From assembly GCA_002398405.1 (NCBI GenBank), contig DGYN01000072.1, forward strand, positions 1-23,226: a stretch of 23,226 nucleotides of DNA, read 5' to 3'. Shown here in pieces: positions 13,833 through 21,130 of this stretch (positions are counted from its first letter, which is position 1; each line of letters opens with the position of its first letter). The notes under the pieces were generated by a model. That model was not told the origin of the DNA and did no database searches. It worked only from the letters and a program-made list of their open reading frames with translations. The translations under genes were made by a program, and so were the position numbers. Origin of the DNA: Caulobacteraceae bacterium UBA5005. GTDB taxonomy: Bacteria > Pseudomonadota > Alphaproteobacteria > Caulobacterales > Caulobacteraceae.

Positions 13833-15011
13833 ATGTTCATGCATTTCTTCTCCGAGCTGCGTCAGGCGCGGGTGCCGGTCACCCTTCGGGAATATCTGAT
13901 GCTGATGGAGGCGCTCGACAAAGGCGTCATCGACCGGTCGGTGGAGGATTTCTACTTCCTGTCGCGCTCGGCCCTGGTGAAGGACGAGAAGAACCTCGAC
14001 AAGTTCGACCGGGTGTTCAGCCATGTCTTCAAGGGCATGGAGAAGGTCACCGACGAGGCCAATCCTGACATCCCCGCCGACTGGCTGAAAATGCTGACCG
14101 AGAAGTTCCTCACCGAAGAGGAAAAGAAGGAAATCGAGGCCCTGGGCGGTTTCGAAAAGCTGATGGAGACCCTGGCCGAGCGGCTCAAGGAGCAGAAAGA
14201 ACGGCACGAGGGGGGCAACAAGTGGATCGGCACGGGCGGCACCTCGCCCTTCGGCGCCTATGGCTATAATCCAGAAGGCGTGCGCATCGGCCAGGACAAG
14301 TCGCGCCACAATCGCGCGGTCAAGGTCTGGGACAAGCGCGAGTACAAGAACCTCGACGACAGCGTCGAACTGGGCACGCGGAACATCAAGGTGGCGCTAC
14401 GCCGCCTGCGCAAGTTCGCCCGCCAGGGCCAGCCGGACGAGTTCGATATCGACGGCACGGTGCAGGGGACGGCGCACAAGGGATACCTCGACATCGTCAT
14501 GCGGCCCGAGCGCCGCAACACCATCAAGGTGCTGCTGTTCTTCGACATCGGCGGCTCGATGGATGGGCACATCAAGGTCTGCGAGGAGCTGTTCAGCGCC
14601 GCCAAGACCGAGTTCAAGACCATGGAATTCTTCTACTTCCACAACTGCCTGTACGAGGCCGTGTGGAAGGACAACCGTCGGCGCAATACCGAGAAGATCC
14701 CGACCTTCGACGTCCTCCACAAGTACGGCAACGACTACAAGATCATCTTCGTCGGCGACGCCACCATGAGCCTCTATGAGATCACCTATCCGGGCGGCTC
14801 GGTGGAGCATTGGAACGAGGAGGCCGGGGCGGTGTGGATGGACCGGCTGATGAAGACCTATCCAAACGTCGTGTGGATCAATCCCACGCCCGAGCGGCAC
14901 TGGGACTACACCCCGTCGATCGGGGCCATGCGGCAGCTGGTGGAAGACCGCATGTACCCCATGACCATCGCGGGCCTGGAAGCGGCAATGAAGAAGCTGG
15001 TGGCGGGCTAG
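13833..15011 (+). CDS. VWA-domain protein (CoxE-like)
   Basis: The 392-residue cytoplasmic protein has an N-terminal helical region (FFSELRQARVPVTLREYLML; coiled-coil-prone Glu/Lys-rich segment about 85-127), then a C-terminal von Willebrand A domain (about 230-385). The MIDAS motif is DIGGSM (238-243), with Gly where the standard DxSxS has Ser; FVGDATMS (307-314) is a later acidic strand. Such proteins usually act with a MoxR-type AAA+ ATPase as metal-dependent chaperones. No ATPase gene is adjacent here, so a partner would have to be elsewhere. ATG 13833 is chosen because upstream in-frame sequence overlaps the divergent deacetylase gene. The stop shares a CTAG with the converging EF-hand gene. 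Confidence 0.88.
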   Translation: MFMHFFSELRQARVPVTLREYLMLMEALDKGVIDRSVEDFYFLSRSALVKDEKNLDKFDRVFSHVFKGMEKVTDEANPDIPADWLKMLTEKFLTEEEKKEIEALGGFEKLMETLAERLKEQKERHEGGNKWIGTGGTSPFGAYGYNPEGVRIGQDKSRHNRAVKVWDKREYKNLDDSVELGTRNIKVALRRLRKFARQGQPDEFDIDGTVQGTAHKGYLDIVMRPERRNTIKVLLFFDIGGSMDGHIKVCEELFSAAKTEFKTMEFFYFHNCLYEAVWKDNRRRNTEKIPTFDVLHKYGNDYKIIFVGDATMSLYEITYPGGSVEHWNEEAGAVWMDRLMKTYPNVVWINPTPERHWDYTPSIGAMRQLVEDRMYPMTIAGLEAAMKKLVAG

Positions 15012-15460
15012 GGCGCGCCGCCGGACCGGGTGACGCTCGGACGGGTCGCGTTCCACTCGGACTCGGAAAGCGCGCCATCACGATCCCGATCCGCTACTTC
15101 CATGTATTGAGGAAGAACAGCCGTGATCTCGGGCATTGCCTCTTTACGCAGCTCATCCAGGGTGACTTTGCCGTCCCGATCCGTGTCGGCTTCGACGAAG
15201 CTCCACAAGATGGGCATGCCGACGTTGCGGCGGAAGAAGTCGCTGTCCAATTCGGCGGCGGAAACGTGCCCATCGCGGTTTTCGTCCTTTGACGCGTGGA
15301 ACATTTCCACGGCCCGAGGCGCGTTGTCGGCCATGGCCGCCTGAAGTTCTGCGACGGTGATCAGTCCGTCCCGATCGATATCCGCCAGCGCCGACAATTG
15401 CGCGGCGCCCGACGCCGGCAAGATCGCCGCAACGGCGGCGGCAAGGGAGAGACAAAGCAT
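15008..15460 (-). CDS. Secreted or periplasmic EF-hand calcium-binding protein
   Basis: The 150-residue product has a signal peptide (LCLSLAAAVAAILPASGAAQ) and four EF-hand-type loops at about 27-38 (DIDRDGLITVAE), 59-70 (DENRDGHVSAAE), 92-103 (DTDRDGKVTLDE) and 124-135 (DRDRDGALSESE). All four keep the Asp/Asn-x-Asp-x-Asp-Gly and terminal Glu spacing needed for calcium. The function is unknown; a periplasmic calcium binder or sensor is likely. The ATG at 15460 is preferred over upstream in-frame codons because it gives a clean signal peptide and follows an AGAGG ribosome-binding site. It shares the 141-bp divergent gap with the DUF2975 gene. Confidence 0.85.
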   Translation of the reverse strand: MLCLSLAAAVAAILPASGAAQLSALADIDRDGLITVAELQAAMADNAPRAVEMFHASKDENRDGHVSAAELDSDFFRRNVGMPILWSFVEADTDRDGKVTLDELRKEAMPEITAVLPQYMEVADRDRDGALSESEWNATRPSVTRSGGAP

Positions 15461-15551
15461 GGGTGGACCTCTTGAAATGACCGACCGCTGGTCGGCCGCT
15501 TGGAAAGCGCCCCCGTAGAGGCAATTCCACACCATTACAGAAATATCTTTC

Positions 15552-15589
15552 TGTCAAACGATAATTGTATATTATGCTACAATGTCAAA
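15552..15589. promoter_or_regulatory. Candidate operator: 20-bp palindrome flanked by direct repeats
   Basis: ATTGTA-N8-TACAAT (15564-15583) is a perfect inverted repeat in an AT-rich island within otherwise GC-rich DNA. It overlaps TATTAT and TACAAT hexamers that could be the -10 element for the DUF2975-HTH genes. TGTCAAA occurs at 15552-15558 and 15583-15589, 31 bases apart and so about three helical turns; on the minus strand each reads TTGACA and could serve as a -35 element toward the EF-hand gene. The downstream HTH protein is a natural candidate regulator. This is inference from sequence pattern and position. Confidence 0.4.
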
Positions 15590-15601
15590 TGGAGCCGCCC
15601 G

Positions 15602-16165
15602 ATGGCGCATGATTCGCTCACCGCTATGGCCTTTCCCAGCCGGGGCCTTCGTCTAGTCTGTCATATGGCCGGGGTGCTGAGCTGGTTGCTCGCCGTGGGC
15701 GCGGGGCTTTACTGCGTGGTGCTGGTGACAGCGTTGACGATCGGTGAGGGCTCCCAACAGCCTTGGGACCGCCGGATTATGGCCATGGCGGTGCTTGTCC
15801 CGCCCTTGGCCGGTCTAGCCTGGGGACTCGTCAGCGCAGCAGGCCTGTTCAGCTACCTGCGGCGCGGCTGGTTCTTCTCGCAGAGCACCGCTGACGCGCT
15901 CCGTAACTTCGCCATCGGAGTAGGAATCTATAAGGCGCCCATTCTGTTGCTGTGGGTCGCGGGCCTGTTCGGCGCAACGATGACCACCCCTGACGGGGCG
16001 ACACGCAAGATCGTCGATGGGACAATCACGCCCCTTAGCTTCGAGGGCGGGGTGAGCCTCGTCCTGCTCGGAACGATCATCGTCTTCGCAAGCGTGATGA
16101 AGCGGGCAGTTCAGGTCGCCGAGGACGCAAAGCGTCTGGCCGAAGAAAACGCCCAGTTCATCTGA
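15602..16165 (+). CDS. DUF2975 family membrane protein
   Basis: The 187-residue protein has four membrane helices (about 21-45, 60-85, 105-125, 148-166) and a C-terminal amphipathic stretch (QVAEDAKRLAEENAQFI) typical of DUF2975. The family has no settled function but is very often encoded directly before a small Cro/CI-type regulator, as here: the stop and the next ATG overlap by one base (TGATG). The arrangement suggests a membrane partner or target of that regulator. ATG 15602 is chosen because it follows a GGAG site (15591-15594); the upstream in-frame ATG at 15500 would lie ahead of the likely promoter. Confidence 0.85.
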   Translation: MAHDSLTAMAFPSRGLRLVCHMAGVLSWLLAVGAGLYCVVLVTALTIGEGSQQPWDRRIMAMAVLVPPLAGLAWGLVSAAGLFSYLRRGWFFSQSTADALRNFAIGVGIYKAPILLLWVAGLFGATMTTPDGATRKIVDGTITPLSFEGGVSLVLLGTIIVFASVMKRAVQVAEDAKRLAEENAQFI

Positions 16166-16371
16166 TGGCCATCGTCGTCAAACTTGCCGTGGTGATGGCC
16201 GACCGCGGGGTCAAGTCCAAGGACCTCGCCGAACACATCGGGATCACCGAAGCGAACCTCTCCCTGCTCAAACAGGGCAAGGTGAAGGGCGTCCGGTTCG
16301 AGACGATCGATGCGATCTGCGACTACCTGGACTGTGAGCCCGGTGACATCATCAAGCGCGAGAAAACCTAG
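16165..16371 (+). CDS. Small Cro/CI (XRE)-family HTH regulator
   Basis: The 68-residue protein is almost entirely one helix-turn-helix domain: KLAVVMADRGVKSKDLAEHI, GITEANLSLLKQGKVKGVRF (recognition helix), then FETIDAICDYLDCEPGDIIK. It belongs to the YozG-like group of minimal XRE regulators paired with DUF2975 proteins. It is translationally linked to the preceding gene and may bind the palindrome upstream of that gene. Its stop codon shares CTAG with the convergent small membrane-protein gene. Confidence 0.93.
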   Translation: MAIVVKLAVVMADRGVKSKDLAEHIGITEANLSLLKQGKVKGVRFETIDAICDYLDCEPGDIIKREKT

Positions 16372-16664
16372 TCGTCCTCGCGGGTGAACAGGCCTTCCCG
16401 GCCGGCCCTCGCCCGCACCGCCATCAAGGCCTGGGCAAGGCCCGAGATCACCAGGAACGCCATGGCGTAGAGCACATTGAGCTCGCCGCCGGCGCCAGTG
16501 AGCGACAGGGAGAGTTGGGCCAGGGCGACCACGGTGGCGAACAGGGACAGAACGCTTAGGGGCCGGAAGCCCTTCACCTTGAAGATATAGCCCCAGACAT
16601 AGGCGATGATGCAGAGCGCGGCGGACGCTAGCCCGATTGCGCCAAGGGCGTCGGTTGCGCTCAA
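16368..16664 (-). CDS. Small three-helix membrane protein of unknown function
   Basis: The 98-residue product has three predicted membrane helices (about 7-27, 36-55, 63-83) and a charged C-terminus (RARAGREGLFTREDD). I do not recognise a family. The start is TTG at 16664, overlapping the upstream kinase stop as TTGA, with a GAGG about 10 bases upstream; there is no suitable ATG until Met68, inside the third helix. The overlap implies it is translated from the kinase transcript. A role in kinase signalling is possible but only suggested by position. Confidence 0.65.
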   Translation of the reverse strand: MSATDALGAIGLASAALCIIAYVWGYIFKVKGFRPLSVLSLFATVVALAQLSLSLTGAGGELNVLYAMAFLVISGLAQALMAVRARAGREGLFTREDD

Positions 16665-19033
16665 GCGGCGGCCGCCTCTGACCCCTCGTCGTCGCTCAGC
16701 ACCTGCTGGATCGCCGCGAACAGGCGGCCGATCTCAATGGGCTTGGGAACGAAGGTGTCCATGCCGGCGACGCCATACTCGGCCACCTGATGGGCCATGG
16801 CATTGGCGGTGAGAGCGATGATCGGGGTTCTCGGCCGGCCGCTGGCGGCCTCCTTCTCACGAATCATGCGGGTGGCGGTGGGGCCGTCCATTTCCGGCAT
16901 CTGGACATCCATGAGGATGATGTCCCAGTGGCCGCCTTCCCAGGCATCGACGGCCTTCCTGCCGTTGTCGACGATGAACGGCTCGATGCCCGCCTGAGCC
17001 AGCAGGGTCTTGAGCACCAGCTGGTTGACGGAATTGTCCTCGGCGGCCAGGACGCGGATCTCCGGCCTCTCGACCTCGGCCCTTGCGGCGGGCACCGGGG
17101 CGGGCGCGGTGGGGCGTTCAACCTCGTCGCCGACCCGCGGCAGCGGAAGATCAACGGTGAAGACGGTGCCCTTCTCGGGCTCGGACGTCGCGCCGATCTG
17201 GCCGCCCATCAGGTGAGCGAGTTCGCGGCAGATGGCCAGGCCTAGGCCGGTGCCGCCATAGCGGCGCGTGGTCGAGGCGTCGGCCTGCTCAAACTTTTCG
17301 AAGAGGGCGGCGAGGCGTTCAGGCGGAATCCCGATGCCGGTGTCGGAGACGCGGATCGACATGCTGTTGGCGTCGCCGCTGACCGCGACCCGCACTTCAC
17401 CTTCCTCGGTGAACTTCAGGGCGTTGGACACCAGATTGTAGAGTATCTGGCGCACGCGGGTGGAGTCGCCGCGATAGACGCCGCGGGCGGTCTGCTCGAC
17501 CACCAGGTCGAAGGAGAGGCCCTTCTTGTGAGCAATGGCGGTGAAGGCGCCGTGGGCGCCGCGCGCCAGCTCGGCGATATCGAACTCGGTTTCCTCAAGC
17601 TCAAGCTTGCCGGCCTCGATCTTCGACAGGTCCAGGACATCGTTGAGAATGGCCAGCAGAGTTTCGCCCGACTGGCGGATCACCGACAGGCGCTCGCGCT
17701 GGGTGTCGTCCAAATGATCGGCCGCCATGGCCTGCGCCATGCCAAGCACGCCGTTCAGAGGCGTCCTGATCTCGTGGCTCATGATGGCGAGGAAGGTCGA
17801 TTTGGCCTGGTTGGCGGCCTCGGCGTCTTCCTTGGCCTGCAAGAGCGCGCGCTCAGCCAGCTTGTGCGAGGTGATGTTGCGCATGGCCCCGACGACCCGC
17901 CGGGTCTTGCCGTCATCGTCCTTGTAGACGTTGGCGGCGGTGGCGGCCCAGACTTCCTTGTCGGTCCGGGAAAGCGGGAATTCGGAGGTCGCGACACCGG
18001 TCGCATAGAAGGTGCTCTTGCGCTCTTCGCGAACCCGGTCGCGGTGGTCAGGATGGACCATGCCAAGCGCATTGGTCTTGACGTCCTCGAAGGTCTGGGG
18101 CCTGGCGAAGAAGGTCTCTTCGGGGCCGGCCTTTTCCACCGTGCCGGCGACATAGTCGATGTCGAAGACGTGGACATCGGCGATGTCCATGGCGAGCTTG
18201 AGGCGTTGCTCGGAGCGCTCGGCGCGCTCCAGGGCGTTGACCATGTCGGTAATGGCGTGGGCCGAGACGATGATCCCGCCGACCTCACCCTTGTCATTGC
18301 GCCACGGGCTCAGTTCGGAGGCCAGCCAGGCCGCGCGGCCATGGTGATCAGACCAGACCTTGGGATCGCGCAGGGTGCGGCCGGTGAGGACCTTTTCGTA
18401 GGCGCCGCGGAAACGGCCGAAATATTCGGGATCGATTTCGAAAATCGACCGGCCTTCAGCCTCGTGGGGCTGAAGCTGGAAAGCGTCGAGCCATTGACGG
18501 CTCGCCTTCAGAAGCCGGAATTTGTCATCGGTCATGAAGATCGAAACAGGCACCGCCTCGACGAAGGCCGAAAGGACGGTTCGGGTGCGATCGAGTTCAG
18601 CGGCGGAGGCGGCCACCTTTTCAGCGGCCTTGGCGCGTTCGCACTCGTCGGCGACGCTTTGCGCCAGCTGCCGCAGACCCTTGGCCAGAACCGCGTCAAA
18701 TTCACGGGGCTTGGTGTCGACGATGCAGAGGATGCCCGGCGTCGTGCCGTCGGACAGGGTGATCGGCGCCGCCGCGTAGAAACGCAGGAACGGCGCGCCG
18801 GTGACCAGCGGGTCATCGGCGATGAGCGAGTCTTCGCTGGTCGTGTCGGCGATCCACAGGAGTTCACCGCTGGCGATGACATGGCGGGCGCCGACGCTGT
18901 TGGTGTTCTCGTCATTGCCCCGGCTGCGCCAGACCCGGTCGCCGTCGATCAGAGTAATGCTGGCCTGCGACGCGCCAAAGAGGGTCTTGGCGAGCCAGGT
19001 GGCTCGCTCGAACGCGGGCTGAACCGCGTCCAT
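16661..19033 (-). CDS. Hybrid sensor histidine kinase (GAF-PAS-PAS-HisKA-HATPase-REC)
   Basis: Starting at ATG 19033 the protein has 790 residues. Domains in order: GAF (about 5-130, ASITLIDGDRVWRSRG); two PAS/PAC domains (about 155-270 and 278-388); HisKA with FLAIMSHEIRTPLNGVLG (His420); HATPase with an N box (LVSNALKFT, near 537), DTGIGIP (564-570) and GGTGLGLA (593-600); and a receiver domain with acidic residues in AAEDNSVN, phosphoacceptor Asp709 (IILMDVQMPEMDG) and Lys764 (FVPKPI). No membrane helix is seen, so it should sense a cytoplasmic signal. Phosphotransfer would run His420 to Asp709 and on to an unseen partner. A longer form from TTG 19093 (+20 residues) is possible; no strong ribosome-binding site decides between them. 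Confidence 0.92.
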   Translation of the reverse strand: MDAVQPAFERATWLAKTLFGASQASITLIDGDRVWRSRGNDENTNSVGARHVIASGELLWIADTTSEDSLIADDPLVTGAPFLRFYAAAPITLSDGTTPGILCIVDTKPREFDAVLAKGLRQLAQSVADECERAKAAEKVAASAAELDRTRTVLSAFVEAVPVSIFMTDDKFRLLKASRQWLDAFQLQPHEAEGRSIFEIDPEYFGRFRGAYEKVLTGRTLRDPKVWSDHHGRAAWLASELSPWRNDKGEVGGIIVSAHAITDMVNALERAERSEQRLKLAMDIADVHVFDIDYVAGTVEKAGPEETFFARPQTFEDVKTNALGMVHPDHRDRVREERKSTFYATGVATSEFPLSRTDKEVWAATAANVYKDDDGKTRRVVGAMRNITSHKLAERALLQAKEDAEAANQAKSTFLAIMSHEIRTPLNGVLGMAQAMAADHLDDTQRERLSVIRQSGETLLAILNDVLDLSKIEAGKLELEETEFDIAELARGAHGAFTAIAHKKGLSFDLVVEQTARGVYRGDSTRVRQILYNLVSNALKFTEEGEVRVAVSGDANSMSIRVSDTGIGIPPERLAALFEKFEQADASTTRRYGGTGLGLAICRELAHLMGGQIGATSEPEKGTVFTVDLPLPRVGDEVERPTAPAPVPAARAEVERPEIRVLAAEDNSVNQLVLKTLLAQAGIEPFIVDNGRKAVDAWEGGHWDIILMDVQMPEMDGPTATRMIREKEAASGRPRTPIIALTANAMAHQVAEYGVAGMDTFVPKPIEIGRLFAAIQQVLSDDEGSEAAAA

Positions 19034-19201
19034 TCCAAAAGGCGGACGATCTGCCTTGATCAAGCTCGGTTGCCCCGGCGAAACGAACCGCAACTATCGG
19101 CAATAAGCCCCAACAACACGTTAAGGGCTAACGGCAGCGCAGGGGCAGAAGAACAGTGTTGTCCGAAACTTGCGCGGCTTTCCTGGTTGAATGCATGGAG
19201 T

Positions 19202-19564
19202 CTAGCCGGGGAGGATCTCCAAGACCCGCTCGGCCGGGCGGCAAAGCCTTACGCCGTTTGGTGTCTGGACGATTGGCCGTTCCACCAGAATGGGATTTTG
19301 GACCATCGCGGCGAGGATCGTCTCATCTTTAACCCCGGCCTGGGTGAGGCCGAGGTCCTCGGCCGGCGATCCCTTGACCCGCAAGGCATCCCTGGGAGAA
19401 AGCCCGGCCGTGTCGAACAATTCCTTCAACTGAGCCGTGGTCCAACCTGCGTCCAGATACCGCACCACCGTGGGGGAATGGCCGGCCGCCTCAATCATCG
19501 CCAGGGTGTTGCGCGAGGTTCCGCAGGCCGGGTTGTGGAAAATGGTGATCGGGAATTGCGCCAT
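19202..19564 (-). CDS. arsC: Arsenate reductase ArsC (glutaredoxin-dependent type)
   Basis: The 120-residue protein closely follows the plasmid R773 ArsC pattern: ITIFHNPACGTSRNTLAMIE with catalytic Cys14, and Arg62, Arg96 (ILVERPIV) and Arg109 (LCRP). These equal Cys12, Arg60, Arg94 and Arg107 of that enzyme with a constant +2 offset. It reduces arsenate to arsenite using glutathione and glutaredoxin. No arsR, arsB or acr3 gene is beside it, so it is a stand-alone copy. It is divergent from the PstS-like gene (130-base gap), and arsenate enters cells through phosphate uptake systems, which makes the pairing suggestive. Confidence 0.92.
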   Translation of the reverse strand: MAQFPITIFHNPACGTSRNTLAMIEAAGHSPTVVRYLDAGWTTAQLKELFDTAGLSPRDALRVKGSPAEDLGLTQAGVKDETILAAMVQNPILVERPIVQTPNGVRLCRPAERVLEILPG

Positions 19565-19694
19565 GTCCTCGAACTAGAGCAGGAAGAAGCAAGTTTGAAG
19601 GGCGCGTCTTGTCACAATTGTTCAACAGGCTTTGCAAAACCGCCGTGTTGAGGCGCCATGGCTTGCCCAGACGATTCCGCAGAGGATTTTCCCC

Positions 19695-20768
19695 ATGACC
19701 AAGCTGAGACTCGCCGCCGCCCTCTCGATGCTCGCCCTCCTCGCCGGATGCGGCCCGGGAGAAGACAAAGCCTCCTCAGGACCCGCCGCCACCGGAGCGC
19801 GCAGCCAGGTCTGGGTGGCGGGATCCTCGACCGTCGCGCCCTTCGCCTCTCGGGTGTCCGAAACCCTGTCGCGCAAGACCGGGGGCCAGGCGGCCAAGGT
19901 CGAGTCGCTGGGCACCGGCGGCGGGTTCAAGGCCTTCTGCGGCGGGACCGGCTCGAACTTCCCGGACATCGCCACGGCCTCGCGCCCGATCAAGGCGTCC
20001 GAGTTCGACGCCTGCCAGGCGGCGGGGGTGACCGACATCGCCGAGATCAAGATCGGCTACGACGGCATCGTCATCGTAACCGCCAAGACCGGCGCCGATT
20101 TCGACTTCAAGCGCGCCGATCTGTACCGGGCACTCGCCGCCGAGGTCCCGGCCGGCGCGGGCTTTTCCGCCAACAAGGCCGCCACCTGGAAAGAGGTGAA
20201 CGCCAGCCTGCCGGCCCAGCGGATCACCGTTTATGGCCCGCCGCCGACCTCGGGCACGCGGGACGCATTCGTCGAGCTGGCCATGGAAGCCGGAGCCGCC
20301 GAGATTGACCAGCTGAAAGCCCTGAAGAGCTCCGACGAGCCGCAGTTCAAGCAGAAGGCCGGGACGATCCGCACCGGCGCCTGGATCGATGCGGGCGAGA
20401 ACGACAACGCCATCATCGGCACCCTGACCAAGACCCCGGGGGCCCTGGGCGTGGTCGGCTATTCCTTCCTCGACAACAATAGGGACGGGGTGAAGGCGGC
20501 CAAGGTTGGCGGGGTGGAGCCCACCTATGACGCCATCGCCAGCGGCGACTATCCACTGTCGCGCTCACTGTTCATCTACGTGAAGAAGGCCAACATCCCC
20601 CTCATTCCGGGAATCAAGGACTATGTCGCCGAGTTCGTCTCGGACGCGGCGGCGGGCAAGGGCGGTTATCTTGTCTCGCGCGGCCTGATCACCCTGCCCG
20701 AGGCGGACCACGCCGCCATCAAGCAGGCGGCTATTGACCTTCCGGCGCTGGCGAGGCCGGCGAAGTAA
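19695..20768 (+). CDS. pstS: PstS-like phosphate-binding lipoprotein
   Basis: The 357-residue product has a lipoprotein signal (MTKLRLAAALSMLALLAGCG, Cys19) and the type 2 periplasmic-binding fold. Phosphate-contact motifs are VAGSSTVAPFASRV (near the N-terminus), GTGGGFKAFCGG, and PPPTSGTRDAFVEL. It should deliver phosphate to a PstCAB transporter. No pstC, pstA or pstB follows; in Caulobacter pstS is, as I recall, also apart from pstCAB. The ATG at 19695 is chosen because it gives the lipobox and follows AGAGGA (19681-19686). The 3' end overlaps the convergent DUF3297 gene by 38 bases. Confidence 0.88.
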   Translation: MTKLRLAAALSMLALLAGCGPGEDKASSGPAATGARSQVWVAGSSTVAPFASRVSETLSRKTGGQAAKVESLGTGGGFKAFCGGTGSNFPDIATASRPIKASEFDACQAAGVTDIAEIKIGYDGIVIVTAKTGADFDFKRADLYRALAAEVPAGAGFSANKAATWKEVNASLPAQRITVYGPPPTSGTRDAFVELAMEAGAAEIDQLKALKSSDEPQFKQKAGTIRTGAWIDAGENDNAIIGTLTKTPGALGVVGYSFLDNNRDGVKAAKVGGVEPTYDAIASGDYPLSRSLFIYVKKANIPLIPGIKDYVAEFVSDAAAGKGGYLVSRGLITLPEADHAAIKQAAIDLPALARPAK

Positions 20769-21012
20769 TGTCCTGGAAGTAGGGCTCCACCGGGCCCTGG
20801 AGCTTCATGGTCAGGGGGTTGCCGTGGCGGTCCTTGGAGTTGCCCACCGAGAGCCGCACCCAGCCCTCGCTGACGCAGTATTCCTCGACGTTGGTCTTGT
20901 CCTGGCCCTTGAAGCGCACGCCGACATTCCGGGTCAGCACGGCCTCGTCATAGTACGGGCTGTTGGGGTCGACGCTCAGGCGGTCGGGAAGGGCGGGGGT
21001 CTCGTCGCTCAT
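20731..21012 (-). CDS. DUF3297 family protein
   Basis: With the ATG at 21012 the product is 93 residues and begins MSDETPALPDRLSVDPNSPY. The body (YYDEAVLTRNVGVRFKGQDK, NVEEYCVSEGWVRLS, GNSKDRHGNPLTMKLQGPVE) is the conserved small DUF3297 domain found across Proteobacteria. Its function is not established. There is no signal peptide, so it is probably cytoplasmic. A longer form from 21048 would add a basic stretch not seen in the family. The C-terminal Pro/Ala tail is encoded in the 38-base overlap with the PstS-like gene. Confidence 0.88.
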   Translation of the reverse strand: MSDETPALPDRLSVDPNSPYYDEAVLTRNVGVRFKGQDKTNVEEYCVSEGWVRLSVGNSKDRHGNPLTMKLQGPVEPYFQDITSPASPAPEGQ

Positions 21013-21130
21013 GCGCCGGCTCGTGCCACGAAGCCGCGGTCGGTTCAAGGCGGCCGAGGGCGCGCCCGCTGGTCGCAGCGCACCCTGCGGCGGATTGCCA
21101 AGAGCGTTTCAAGCCTGTTCAAAAGCCATC

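Noticed and set aside
19609..19626. Possible Pho box upstream of the PstS-like gene
   Set aside because: TTGTCAC resembles one CTGTCAT half-site, but the repeat expected 11 bases further on matches poorly, so I do not claim a PhoB site.
17528..19651. About 707-codon open frame antisense to the histidine kinase and running across arsC
   Set aside because: It covers two well-supported genes on the other strand and reads as their reverse shadow, with no domain or signal of its own.
21013..21130. A second junction or foreign segment at the right end, before the S9 peptidase gene
   Set aside because: Base composition and codon choice look similar to neighbouring genes, and no truncated gene is seen, so there is no direct support.
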